From Streptomyces sp. Root431 (GTDB lineage: Bacteria > Actinomycetota > Actinomycetes > Streptomycetales > Streptomycetaceae): a DNA stretch of 64,000 bases. The DNA is taken from NCBI RefSeq assembly GCF_001426585.1, contig NZ_LMEI01000007.1:312227-376226 (forward strand). Reading direction: 5' to 3'. Made by a program: the position numbers and the translations under genes. The notes under the pieces were generated by a model, which did not search any database, had not been told where the DNA came from, and worked only from the letters and a program-made list of their open reading frames with translations. Positions 9,437-17,929 of this stretch are shown in pieces (position 1 is the first letter of the stretch; the number at the start of each line of letters is the position of its first letter).

Positions 9437-9464
9437 AGGACGTGCCCCGGCGCACCGGGGACGA

Positions 9465-9493
9465 AGGCCGCCGCGAAGTGATCGCGGCGGCCT
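9465..9493 (+). terminator. Terminator hairpin after sigR-rsrA
   Basis: A perfect 12-bp stem (9465-9476 with 9482-9493) with a 5-base loop, no long T tract. Likely transcription end of the sigR operon. Confidence 0.75.
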
Positions 9494-9583
9494 CACGCAT
9501 TTATCGGCTTGTATCACCCGATGGTGCGAATCGGCCGCAGCACCGCCTCTCGGGCCGCCCAACTCGCTAGCGTGACGGCTGTG

Positions 9584-11164
9584 ATGGGCGTGAAGGTCAT
9601 TCCGCGGGCGGCCGCCGTGTACATCTGCTGCGCCCTGCTCGCCGCCGGGGCTTGCACGCTGCCCGCCCTGCGCCCCGGCGCTGCCACCCCCTGGGGCACC
9701 GTCGCGCTCCTCGCCGCCCTGTACGCGCTCTGCGAGCTGCCCGCCCGCTGCCGCATCCTCGGCCGCTCCCTCGGCGGCTCCGTCCCCATGGGCACCGGCT
9801 CCTTCTTCCCCGTCCTGCTCGCCTCCGCGCTGCTCCTGCCGCCCGCGGCCGCCGCGCTCACCGCCGTGCCCGGCAGCCTCCTCGCCCGCGTCGAGGAGCC
9901 GCCCGCCGGACCGCGCCGCGCCTGGCGGGCCGCCGCCACGGCCCTCGCCGTCTGGGCCGCCGCCCAGGCCGCCGGGGCCCTCGGCAGCGGCACCGCCCTC
10001 GGCCACGGACCGGCCGCCCCCGACTTCCCGTACGCGCTGCTGCCCGCCGGCGCCGCCGCGCTCGCCTTCTGCCTGGCCCTGACCGCCCTCGACGGCGGCA
10101 TCCGGGCCACCGCCGACGGCCTGCCCGCCGGGGCCGCCTGGCGCGGGCTCCTCGGGCGGGCCCTCGCCCCGCACGCCGTGCACGGACTCGCCGGGCTGAT
10201 GATGGCCGTGCTCTGGCGCAGCTCGTACGGACCGGCCGCGGCCCTCTTCGTCCTGCTGCCGATGTACATCTCCTGCTGGGTCTTCGCCCAGTACCACCGC
10301 GAGCGGGCCGCCCACCAGGCCACCATCCGCGCCCTCGTCCAGGCCGTCGACATCAAGGACCGGTACACCCGCGGCCACAGCGAACGCGTCGGCCACGCCT
10401 CCGTCCTGATCGCCCGTGAGCTCGGCATGGCGGAGGACCGGCTCGACGTCGTGCGGTTCGCCGGCATCCTCCACGACGTCGGCAAGCTGGGCGTGCCCAC
10501 GCGCGTGCTCCGCAAGGATGGGCCGCTGACGCCGGAGGAACGCCGGGTCATCGAACTGCACCCCGAGTACGGCCACGAGATGGTCCGGGGCATCGGCTTC
10601 CTCGGCGAGGCCCGGTCCGCGATCCTCCACCACCACGAGCGCATGGACGGCAGCGGCTACCCGTACGGGCTGCACGGCGAGCAGATCCCCGAGTTCGCCC
10701 GGATGGTCGCCGTCGCCGACGCCTTCGACGCGATGACCTCCACCCGCTCCTACAGCCGGGCCCGCCCGGTCCCGACCGCCGTCGCCGAGCTGGAGCGCTG
10801 CGCGGGCAGCCACTTCGACCCCCGGATGGTCGCCGCCCTGGTCCGGGCCCTGGACCGGCACGGCTGGCAGACCGGCGTCACCGCCGACGAGACCACGGCG
10901 GCGGGCCCGCCCGGCGGGAGGGTGCCTCCGCCGCGCGAAGAGTCCGTGCGGACCGAGGACCCGCCGGTGCGGACCGAGGCCCCGGCCGCACGTGCTGCCG
11001 AGAACCCGGCCGCACGTGCTGCCGAGAACTCGGACGTACGCACCGAGGCCCCGGACGTACGCACCGAAGACCCGGATGTACGCACCGAACACCCGGACGT
11101 ACGCACCAAGGATCCGGAACCCCGCCCCGAAGATTCGGACGTACGGCCCAAGGAGCGCGCATGA
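9584..11164 (+). CDS. Membrane HD-GYP domain phosphohydrolase with C-terminal repeats
   Basis: About 526 residues. Several hydrophobic helices fill residues 1-230. An HD-GYP domain follows at about 235-440: the HD pair is His297-Asp298 (ILHDVGKLG) and the GYP is residues 358-360 (MDGSGYPYGL), with further ligands in HPEYGH and HHHE. HD-GYP enzymes degrade cyclic di-GMP or related nucleotides in other bacteria; activity here is inferred. The last 80 residues are low-complexity repeats of type D-V-R-T-E-x-P. Start choice is uncertain: ATG 9584 is preferred, but GTG 9524 and TTG 9509 are in frame. It overlaps the next gene by 4 bp. Confidence 0.85.
   Translation: MGVKVIPRAAAVYICCALLAAGACTLPALRPGAATPWGTVALLAALYALCELPARCRILGRSLGGSVPMGTGSFFPVLLASALLLPPAAAALTAVPGSLLARVEEPPAGPRRAWRAAATALAVWAAAQAAGALGSGTALGHGPAAPDFPYALLPAGAAALAFCLALTALDGGIRATADGLPAGAAWRGLLGRALAPHAVHGLAGLMMAVLWRSSYGPAAALFVLLPMYISCWVFAQYHRERAAHQATIRALVQAVDIKDRYTRGHSERVGHASVLIARELGMAEDRLDVVRFAGILHDVGKLGVPTRVLRKDGPLTPEERRVIELHPEYGHEMVRGIGFLGEARSAILHHHERMDGSGYPYGLHGEQIPEFARMVAVADAFDAMTSTRSYSRARPVPTAVAELERCAGSHFDPRMVAALVRALDRHGWQTGVTADETTAAGPPGGRVPPPREESVRTEDPPVRTEAPAARAAENPAARAAENSDVRTEAPDVRTEDPDVRTEHPDVRTKDPEPRPEDSDVRPKERA
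10946..11158 (+). repeat. Coding tandem repeats (21 bp and 24 bp units)
   Basis: Six 21-bp units run without gap from 11033 to 11158, each encoding D-V-R-T-E-x-P or a variant. Two 24-bp units (10985-11008 and 11009-11032), identical but for one base, precede them, and two degenerate 21-bp units start near 10946. All units keep the reading frame. Confidence 0.9.
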
Positions 11165-12417
11165 GGCCCGGGGTCCTCACCGTCGGCGCCGTGTACGGGG
11201 CGGCCCTGCTGCTGAGCCTCGCCGGATTCGGCGCCACCCTCTGGTACGGCGTCGACGAGCCCGGCAACGCCCTCGCCTTCGGCACGCTCATCGCCCTCGG
11301 CGAGCTCGCCCGCTGGGGCGCCGTCCCCGGCGAGCGCGAGGCGGCGCCGCTCGCCGCCGCGGGAGCCCTCGCGTACGCCCTGCTCGGTACGGACGCCGGG
11401 ACCGCCACCACCCACGGCGTCCTCCAGATCGTCGCCGTCGTCGTCGCGGGAGCCCTCGCCGGGATCGTCCCCCACCTGGCCAGGGGCCACGGCCCGGGCG
11501 CCGACCACGTCGCCCGCCGCATCCTCACCGTCACCTTCGCCGCCCTCTGCTTCCAGCCCCTCTACAACTCCGGCGCCGTCGTCGAGCACCTCGGCGAGGG
11601 CCCGCCGTACGCCTTCTTCCTGCTGCTCCTGCTCTGCCTGACCGCCCTCTGCGACGCCGTGCTCGCCGCCCTCCTCCTCCGCGCCCGCACCGGATTCCCG
11701 TACGGCCCCCTCCTCCGCGACGAGCTGCGCGCCCTCCTCGGCATCGGCTCCGCCGTCTGCGCCACCGGCGCCGTCATGGCGCTCGGCGTGGCTGCCGCCG
11801 GGCTGTGGGCGCTGCCCGTGCTCGCCGTCCCGCTCCTGCTCACCCAGGTCTCCTTCCGGCGGTACGCGGCCGTGCGCACCGTCAACCGGCAGACCATCGC
11901 CTCGCTCGCCCGCGCCACCGAGATCGCCGGCTGCACCCCGCCCGGCCACGCCCGCCGGGTCGCCGCCCTCAGCACCGCCGTGGGGCGCGAGCTGGGCCTC
12001 TCGGGGCCCGAGCTGGCCGTCCTCGAACACGCGGCGCTCATGCACGACATCGGACAGCTCTCCCTCGTCGACCCGGTCGAGGGCGGCGCGACCGCCCTCC
12101 TCCCGGCCGAGGAGCAGCGCCGGATCGCCCTCCTGGGCGGCGAGGTCGTCCGCAGGACCGGGGTCGCCGCGGCCGTCGCCGTGGTCGTCGAGCGGCAGGC
12201 CGACCCGTACCGCGACCAGCCGCTGCCCGCCCGGATCGTCCGGGCCGTGAACGCCTACGACGACCTCGCGGGCGACGGCGCGGGCGCCGCCCTCGAAGCT
12301 CTGGAGCGGCTCCGCCTCGGCACCGCGCGGGACTATCACCCGGACGTCGTCGAATGCCTGGCCAGGGTCCTGGCGCGGGGCGGAGCCGGTGGGGTGACCT
12401 CGACGATCGCTGGGTAA
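11161..12417 (+). CDS. Membrane HD-domain protein, degenerate partner of the preceding HD-GYP protein
   Basis: 418 residues with hydrophobic helices in the N-terminal 240 residues and a C-terminal HD-like domain. The HD pair is kept (MHDIG, His295-Asp296). The GYP motif and most later metal ligands are missing: the matching segment reads ERQADPYRDQPLPARIV. It therefore looks like a catalytically weakened or sensory copy. The start overlaps the preceding stop (ATGA), so both are made together and may form a heteromer. No signal input domain is recognised. Confidence 0.8.
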   Translation: MRPGVLTVGAVYGAALLLSLAGFGATLWYGVDEPGNALAFGTLIALGELARWGAVPGEREAAPLAAAGALAYALLGTDAGTATTHGVLQIVAVVVAGALAGIVPHLARGHGPGADHVARRILTVTFAALCFQPLYNSGAVVEHLGEGPPYAFFLLLLLCLTALCDAVLAALLLRARTGFPYGPLLRDELRALLGIGSAVCATGAVMALGVAAAGLWALPVLAVPLLLTQVSFRRYAAVRTVNRQTIASLARATEIAGCTPPGHARRVAALSTAVGRELGLSGPELAVLEHAALMHDIGQLSLVDPVEGGATALLPAEEQRRIALLGGEVVRRTGVAAAVAVVVERQADPYRDQPLPARIVRAVNAYDDLAGDGAGAALEALERLRLGTARDYHPDVVECLARVLARGGAGGVTSTIAG

Positions 12418-12497
12418 CCCATGGGTAATGAGCGCGCGTCCGACCGGGCATGGTTGGATGCGAACAAGAGGGTGAAAGCGACCGGCAGGCGGGAATC

Positions 12498-13478
12498 GTG
12501 AGGATCTTCGGGAAGGTACGGCATCGGCCCTCCGCCTCGTGGCGGCAGGCCACCGACCGCGCGTTCACGCTGATCGGCGACGGCCGGTACGAGGACGCGG
12601 GCGCGCTGCTGACACGTGCGGCGGATCTGGAGCCCTGGCTCTCGGAGTCCTGGTTCAACCTGGCCCTGCTGCACAAGTTCCGGCACGACTGGGAACAGGC
12701 CAGGGCCGCCGGGCTGCGCGCGGTCGCGCTGCTCGACAAGGAGACCGGCGCCCCCGACTGGTGGAACGTCGGCATCGCCGCCACCGCGCTCCAGGACTGG
12801 CCGCTGGCCCGCCGCGCCTGGCAGGCGTACGGCCTCAAGGTGCCAGGGGCCGCCTCCGGCACCGGCGAGCCCGCCGGCATGGAGCTGGGCAGCGCCGCCG
12901 TCCGACTCTCGCCCGAGGGCGAGGCCGAGGTCGTGTGGGGCCGCAGGCTCGACCCGGCCCGCATCGAGGTCCTCTCCATCCCGCTGCCGTCCTCCGGGCG
13001 CCGCTGGGGCGAGGTCGTCCTCCACGACGGCGTGCCGAACGGCGAGCGCACCACCACCGCGGGACCGTCCTACCCGGTCTTCGACGAGATCGAGCTGTGG
13101 GCGCCGTCCCCCGTCCCCACCTGGGTGGTCCTCCTGGAGGCCGCCACCGAGGCCGACCGGGACGCCCTGGAGCAGCTCGCCGCGGAGGCGGGCTTCGCCG
13201 CCGAGGACTGGTCGTCGTCCGTGCGGCTGCTCTGCCGTGCCTGCTCGGAGTCGACCATGCCGAGCGCCGAGGGCGAGGGCGAGCACTCCGACCCGCACGA
13301 CCACAGCGAGCCGGGGCATCCCGGGCCGCTCGGCCACCGCTCGCCCGGCGAGCTGTGGGTCCCGGAGCGGGAGTGCGGCATCGCGGCCCCGGCGGGCCTG
13401 GTGCGCGGGCTCCTCGACGGATGGGTGGCCGACAGCCCGGACAGCCGTGAGTGGCGGGATCTGGAAGAGGTCTGCTGA
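12498..13478 (+). CDS. TPR-containing protein of unknown function
   Basis: About 326 residues. Two or three tetratricopeptide helices pairs are visible at 10-110 (FTLIGDGRYEDAGALLTRAADLEP, WFNLALLHKFRHDWEQARAAGLRAVALL, WNVGIAATALQDWPLARRAWQAYGL). The C-terminal 200 residues form an unrecognised domain with a conserved-looking DEIELWAPSPVPTWVVLLEA segment and an acidic, His-rich linker. No signal peptide or membrane helix. GTG at 12498 begins MRIFGKVRHRPS; an upstream in-frame start at 12450 is less likely. It precedes def by 60 bp. Probably a scaffold protein; role unknown. Confidence 0.75.
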   Translation: MRIFGKVRHRPSASWRQATDRAFTLIGDGRYEDAGALLTRAADLEPWLSESWFNLALLHKFRHDWEQARAAGLRAVALLDKETGAPDWWNVGIAATALQDWPLARRAWQAYGLKVPGAASGTGEPAGMELGSAAVRLSPEGEAEVVWGRRLDPARIEVLSIPLPSSGRRWGEVVLHDGVPNGERTTTAGPSYPVFDEIELWAPSPVPTWVVLLEAATEADRDALEQLAAEAGFAAEDWSSSVRLLCRACSESTMPSAEGEGEHSDPHDHSEPGHPGPLGHRSPGELWVPERECGIAAPAGLVRGLLDGWVADSPDSREWRDLEEVC

Positions 13479-13538
13479 CGCTGCCCGTAGGCTGTACGGG
13501 ATCGTTTACTGGGGTTCCGAGGAAGGCACGCGCCGGTC

Positions 13539-14177
13539 ATGACGCAGCAGGACACTGACGAGCAGATCAACGAAGGAAACGACGGGTTCGTCGTGGACAC
13601 GGAGGACTGCGAGGCGCGCGAGCTCGCCTACCGCGAGCGCGGTACGGCCCGCCCGATCACTGTCGTCGGCAACCCGGTGCTCCACAAGGAGTGCAAGGAC
13701 GTCACCGAGTTCGACGGTGAGCTCGCGGCGCTGATCGACGACATGTTCGCCAGCCAGAAGGCCGCCGAGGGCGTGGGCCTGGCCGCGAACCAGATCGGTG
13801 TGGACCTCAAGGTCTTCGTCTACGACTGCCCGGACGACGAGGGCGTCCGGCACACCGGTGTCGTGGTCAACCCGGTCCTGGAGGAGCTGCCGGCCGACCA
13901 GCGCCACCTCGACGAGTCCAACGAGGGCTGCCTGTCCGTGCCGACGGCCTACGCCGAGCTCGGCCGCCCCGACTACGCGGTCGTCAGCGGCCAGGACGCC
14001 CAGGGCAACCCGATCAAGGTGCGCGGCACCGGCTACTTCGCCCGCTGCCTCCAGCACGAGACGGACCACCTGTACGGCTACCTGTACATCGACCGCCTCT
14101 CCAAGCGCGACCGCAAGGACGCCCTGCGCCAGATGGAAGAGGGCACCCCGCGGTACGAGACCGTGCCGAACGCCTGA
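13539..14177 (+). CDS. def: Peptide deformylase
   Basis: A 212-residue Fe/Zn enzyme that removes the formyl group from nascent N-termini. The three family motifs are intact: [10 protein letters not shown] (78-87), EGCLSVP (129-135, Cys metal ligand) and HETDH (173-177, two His ligands and catalytic Glu). An N-terminal extension of about 35 residues before the core is acidic and probably disordered. GAGGAAGG lies before the ATG. Streptomycetes usually have several def copies, so this may not be the only one. Confidence 0.95.
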   Translation: MTQQDTDEQINEGNDGFVVDTEDCEARELAYRERGTARPITVVGNPVLHKECKDVTEFDGELAALIDDMFASQKAAEGVGLAANQIGVDLKVFVYDCPDDEGVRHTGVVVNPVLEELPADQRHLDESNEGCLSVPTAYAELGRPDYAVVSGQDAQGNPIKVRGTGYFARCLQHETDHLYGYLYIDRLSKRDRKDALRQMEEGTPRYETVPNA

Positions 14178-14183
14178 TCGCCG

Positions 14184-14230
14184 TACGGCGAAGGGCCCCG
14201 CACTACGAGAGTGCGGGGCCCTTCGCCGTA
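14184..14230. terminator. Bidirectional terminator between def and nrdM
   Basis: A perfect 21-bp stem (14184-14204 with 14210-14230) and a 5-base loop between two convergent stop codons. Confidence 0.9.
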
Positions 14231-14240
14231 TCCGTACGGA

Positions 14241-15257
14241 CTAGAAGTCCTCGTCCAGGTCCACCGAGCCCTCGACGGCCACCTGGTAGGCGGACGGGCG
14301 GCGCTCGAAGAAGTTGGTCAGCTCCTGGACACCCTGGAGCTCCATGAACGCGAACGGGTTCTCCGAGCCGTACACCGGGGCGAAGCCGAGGCGCTGGAGG
14401 CGCTGGTCGGCGACGCACTGGAGGTACTCGCGCATCGACTCGGTGTTCATGCCGGGCAGGCCGTCGCCGCAGAGGTCGCGGCCGAACTGCAGCTCCGCCT
14501 CCACGGCCTCCTTCAGCATGTCGGTGACCTGCTGCTGGAGGGCGTCGTCGAAGAGCTCCGGCTCCTCCTTGCGGACGGTGTCCACGACCTCGAAGGCGAA
14601 GTTCATGTGCATCGTCTCGTCGCGGAACACCCAGTTGGTGCCGGTCGCCAGGCCGTGCAGCAGGCCGCGGGACCGGAACCAGTACACGTACGCGAAGGCG
14701 CCGTAGAAGAACAGGCCCTCGATGCACGCCGCGAAGCAGATCAGGTTCAGCAGGAAGCGGCGGCGGTCGGCCTGGGTCTCCAGGCGGTCGATCTTCTCCA
14801 CCGAGTCCATCCAGCGGAAGCAGAACTGCGCCTTCTCGCGGATGGACGGGATCTCCTCGACCGCGTCGAACGCGGCGGCGCGGTCGTCCGGGTCGGGCAG
14901 GTAGGTGTCGAGCAGCGTCAGATAGAACTGGACGTGCACGGCCTCCTCGAACAGCTGGCGCGAGAGGTAGAGCCGCGCCTCGGGGGAGTTGATGTGCTTG
15001 TACAGCGTCAGCACGAGGTTGTTCGACACGATCGAGTCGCCCGTCGCGAAGAACGCGACCAGCCGGCCGATCATGTGCTGCTCACCGGGGGTGAGCTTGG
15101 CGAGGTCGGCGACGTCCGAGTGGAGGTCGACCTCCTCGACCGTCCAGGTGTTCTTGATCGCGTCGCGGTAGCGCTCGTAGAAGTCCGGGTAGCGCATCGG
15201 ACGGAGAGTCAGCTCGAAGCCAGGGTCGAGGAGGTTCTTGTTCTCGCTGGTGCTCAT
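14241..15257 (-). CDS. nrdM (nrdB): Class Ia ribonucleotide reductase, small (radical) subunit
   Basis: A 338-residue diiron-tyrosyl radical subunit. Iron ligands and neighbours are visible in GDSIVSNNLVLTLYKHINSPEARLYLSRQLFEEAVHVQFY (Glu, Glu, His), IEGLFFYGAFAYVYWF and RDETMHMNFAF (Glu and His). The C-terminal tail SVDLDEDF is the acidic peptide that docks on the large subunit. It converts NDPs to dNDPs with NrdL under aerobic growth. Its ATG overlaps the nrdL stop by one base. A convergent terminator follows directly, so no third gene of the operon is present on this strand. Confidence 0.95.
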   Translation of the reverse strand: MSTSENKNLLDPGFELTLRPMRYPDFYERYRDAIKNTWTVEEVDLHSDVADLAKLTPGEQHMIGRLVAFFATGDSIVSNNLVLTLYKHINSPEARLYLSRQLFEEAVHVQFYLTLLDTYLPDPDDRAAAFDAVEEIPSIREKAQFCFRWMDSVEKIDRLETQADRRRFLLNLICFAACIEGLFFYGAFAYVYWFRSRGLLHGLATGTNWVFRDETMHMNFAFEVVDTVRKEEPELFDDALQQQVTDMLKEAVEAELQFGRDLCGDGLPGMNTESMREYLQCVADQRLQRLGFAPVYGSENPFAFMELQGVQELTNFFERRPSAYQVAVEGSVDLDEDF

Positions 15258-17620
15258 TACTGGCAGGCCTCGCAGGACTCGGGGTTTTCCAGGGAGCAGG
15301 CGAGGGCGTCCGCGTCGGGGGTCGCCTGCTGGACGGGGATGGTGGCGGCGGCCGTCGACGCCTGGGCGGCGCGGGCGATCCGGGTCGCCGGGCGCGAGCG
15401 CAGGTAGTACGTCGTCTTCAGACCCTGCTTCCAGGCGTACGCGTACATCGACGACAGCTTGCCGATCGTCGGCGTCTCCAGGAACAGGTTCAGGGACTGC
15501 GACTGGTCGAGGAACGGGGTGCGGGCGGCGGCCATGTCGATCAGGCCGCGCTGCGGGATCTCCCAGGCCGTGCGGTACAGCTCGCGCACCTCGGCCGGGA
15601 TCCAGGTGAAGCCCGCGACCGAGCCGCTGGCGTCGCGCAGCGCGTCCCGGGTCTGGGCGTCCCACACGCCGAGCCGCTTCAGCTCGTCGACGAGGTACGA
15701 GTTGACCTGGAGGAACTCGCCCGACAGCGTCTCGCGCTTGAAGAGGTTGGAGACCTGCGGCTCGATGCACTCGTAGACGCCCGCGATCGAGGCGATGGTC
15801 GCCGTCGGCGCGATCGCCAGGAGCAGGCTGTTGCGCATGCCGACCGCGGCGATCCGCTCGCGCAGGGCCGCCCAGCGCTCCGGCCAGTTGAGCTCCACGT
15901 CGTAGTGGTCCGGGTGCAGGACACCGCGGGCGGCGCGGGTCTTGTCCCAGGCGGGGACCGGGCCGTTGCGCTCGGCGAGGTCGGCGGAGGCCTCGTACGC
16001 GGCGAGCATGATCCGCTCGGCGATACGGGTGGACAGCGCGCGCGCCTCGGGGGAGTCGAACGGCAGCTTCAGCTGGAAGAAGACGTCCTGGAGGCCCATC
16101 GCGCCCAGGCCCACCGGCCGCCAGCGGGCGTTGGAGCGCCCGGCCTGCTCGGTCGGGTAGAAGTTGATGTCGACGACCCGGTCGAGGAAGGTGACGGCCG
16201 TACGGACGGTCGCGTCGAGGCGCTCCCAGTCGATGTCCGAACCGACGACGAACGCGCCGAGGTTGACCGAGCCCAGGTTGCAGACCGCGGTCTCGCCGTC
16301 GTCCGTGACCTCCAGGATCTCCGTGCAGAGGTTGGAGGAGTGGACGGTGTGGCCCGGCTCGGCGGTCTGGTTGGCCGTCCGGTTCGAGGCGTCCTTGAAG
16401 GTCATCCAGCCGTTGCCGGTCTGGGCCAGGGTCCGCATCATCCGGCCGTACAGGTCGCGGGCCGGCATCGTCTTGCGGGCCAGGCCCTTCGCCTCGGCGG
16501 CGCGGTAGGCGGCGTCGAACTCCTCGCCCCACAGGTCGACGAGCTCGGGCACGTCCGCCGGGGAGAAGAGCGACCACTCGGCGTCGGCGTTGACGCGGCG
16601 CATGAACTCGTCCGGGATCCAGTGCGCCAGGTTCAGGTTGTGCGTACGGCGCTGGTCCTCGCCCGTGTTGTCGCGGAGCTCCAGGAACTCCTCGATGTCC
16701 GCGTGCCAGGTCTCCAGGTAGACGGCGGCGGCGCCCTTGCGGCGGCCGCCCTGGTTCACGGCGGCGACGGAGGCGTCGAGCGTCTTCAGGAACGGGACGA
16801 TGCCGTTCGAGTGCCCGTTGGTGCCGCGGATGAGGGAACCGCGGGCGCGGATACGGGAGTAGGAGAGGCCGATGCCGCCGGCGTGCTTCGAGAGGCGCGC
16901 GACCTGGTGGTAGCGGTCGTAGATGGAGTCCAGCTCGTCCTGCGGGGAGTCGAGGAGGTAGCAGGAGGACATCTGCGGGTGGCGGGTGCCGGAGTTGAAG
17001 AGCGTGGGGGAGGAGGGGAGGTAGTCGAGACGGCTCATCAGGCCGTACAGCGACGCCACCTCGTCCAGCGCGCGGACGCTCTCGTCCTCGGCGAGGCCGC
17101 AGGCGACCCGGAGCATGAAGTGCTGGGGGGTCTCGATCACCTTGCGGGTGATCGGGTGGCGCAGCAGGTAGCGCGAGAAGAGGGTGCGCAGACCGAAGTA
17201 GCCGAAGCGGTCGTCGGCGGCCTGGTCGATGGTCGCGTCGAGCCGGTCCGCGTGAAGCGCGACGAAGTCGGCGGTGCGGTCGGCGATCAGACCCTCGCGG
17301 TGGCCGACGGCCACGGAGGCCGAGAAGCAGACGGCGCCCTGGCCGGCCGCCTCTTCGGCGATGGTGATCGTCAGGAGCCGGGCGGCGAGCCGGGAGTAGG
17401 CCGGGTCCTCGGAGATCAGGCCGGCGGCCGCCTCGGTGGCCAGCTCGCGCAGTTCCGCCTCGTCCGACGTGGCGCTGCGGCCGCGGAGCGCGGCGGCGGC
17501 GACCTTGCCGGGGTCGGTGTCGGGGAGGTCGGCGGTGAGATCGGTCAGGGTCCGCAGCAGTACGGTGCCGGGGCCGTCGCTCTCGATCGCCGTTGCCGGA
17601 TCGGCGGGCGCGATGGTCAC
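15257..17620 (-). CDS. nrdL (nrdA): Class Ia ribonucleotide reductase, large (catalytic) subunit
   Basis: 787 residues. The catalytic barrel shows NLCTEI (active-site Cys), NLGSVNL (Cys in AVCNLGS) and the FYPTEQAGRSNARWRPVGLG stretch. The C-terminal CEACQ supplies the redox-shuttle cysteines reduced by thioredoxin. The GTG at 17620 (MTIAPADPA) follows GGGAGAG. An in-frame extension to 17680 looks non-coding. No clear ATP-cone was recognised at the N-terminus. The leader holds a cobalamin riboswitch, so this B12-independent enzyme is shut off when B12 permits the class II enzyme. Confidence 0.95.
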   Translation of the reverse strand: MTIAPADPATAIESDGPGTVLLRTLTDLTADLPDTDPGKVAAAALRGRSATSDEAELRELATEAAAGLISEDPAYSRLAARLLTITIAEEAAGQGAVCFSASVAVGHREGLIADRTADFVALHADRLDATIDQAADDRFGYFGLRTLFSRYLLRHPITRKVIETPQHFMLRVACGLAEDESVRALDEVASLYGLMSRLDYLPSSPTLFNSGTRHPQMSSCYLLDSPQDELDSIYDRYHQVARLSKHAGGIGLSYSRIRARGSLIRGTNGHSNGIVPFLKTLDASVAAVNQGGRRKGAAAVYLETWHADIEEFLELRDNTGEDQRRTHNLNLAHWIPDEFMRRVNADAEWSLFSPADVPELVDLWGEEFDAAYRAAEAKGLARKTMPARDLYGRMMRTLAQTGNGWMTFKDASNRTANQTAEPGHTVHSSNLCTEILEVTDDGETAVCNLGSVNLGAFVVGSDIDWERLDATVRTAVTFLDRVVDINFYPTEQAGRSNARWRPVGLGAMGLQDVFFQLKLPFDSPEARALSTRIAERIMLAAYEASADLAERNGPVPAWDKTRAARGVLHPDHYDVELNWPERWAALRERIAAVGMRNSLLLAIAPTATIASIAGVYECIEPQVSNLFKRETLSGEFLQVNSYLVDELKRLGVWDAQTRDALRDASGSVAGFTWIPAEVRELYRTAWEIPQRGLIDMAAARTPFLDQSQSLNLFLETPTIGKLSSMYAYAWKQGLKTTYYLRSRPATRIARAAQASTAAATIPVQQATPDADALACSLENPESCEACQ

Positions 17621-17760
17621 GTGGGGGCTCTCCCTCGCTCGGCTCGGGGCCGCGGCGGGGGAAGGCGGGCAGGCGGGCATCCGTGCGCCGGACGCGCCGC
17701 GTCCACCGGCCCACTCCGCGAGGCCCGGACGTCAGTGACACCCGGAACGGACGGACCGGG

Positions 17761-17870
17761 CGCGCTGTCGGCAGGTCCTCGGACTCACTTCGTACGAAAC
17801 CGCACGTAAGCACACCGTTGCGGGACAGTTCCGGATTCGCGCCGGATTCCCCTGCGTCGACAGCGAGGAC
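17761..17870 (-). promoter_or_regulatory. Cobalamin (AdoCbl) riboswitch controlling nrdLM
   Basis: On the minus strand the order GAATCCGG, ACTGTCCCGCAACGGTG, GTCCGAGGACCTGCCGACAGC-like segments (read in parts) matches the B12 aptamer core. The closing P1 helix is explicit: GCTGTCG (17858-17864) pairs with CGACAGC (17764-17770). It lies about 140 bases before the nrdL start. A B12 riboswitch on the class Ia nrd operon is established in S. coelicolor; B12 binding turns expression off. Confidence 0.92.
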
Positions 17871-17871
17871 G

Positions 17872-17918
17872 AGCATACATGTGGGGGGCGCCGCTCGCGG
17901 AACCCCCCACATGTTGTG
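17872..17918 (-). promoter_or_regulatory. Candidate NrdR box pair and nrdL promoter
   Basis: Two ACATGT-centred elements (cores 17877-17882 and 17909-17914) lie 32 bp apart, about three helical turns. This is the spacing of tandem NrdR boxes, and the upstream one reads ACACAACATGTGG. They sit just upstream of the riboswitch, where the promoter (TATGCT at 17872-17877) must be. The halves also form a perfect 12-bp inverted repeat (17877-17888 with 17903-17914), which could alternatively end the upstream GNAT transcript. Confidence 0.55.
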
Positions 17919-17929
17919 TCGTCCGTGTG

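Noticed and set aside
12417..12426. Palindrome ACCCATGGGT as a regulator site shared with 34731-34750
   Set aside because: Only 10 bp and containing a common NcoI-type core; similarity between the two places is not enough to claim a shared regulator.
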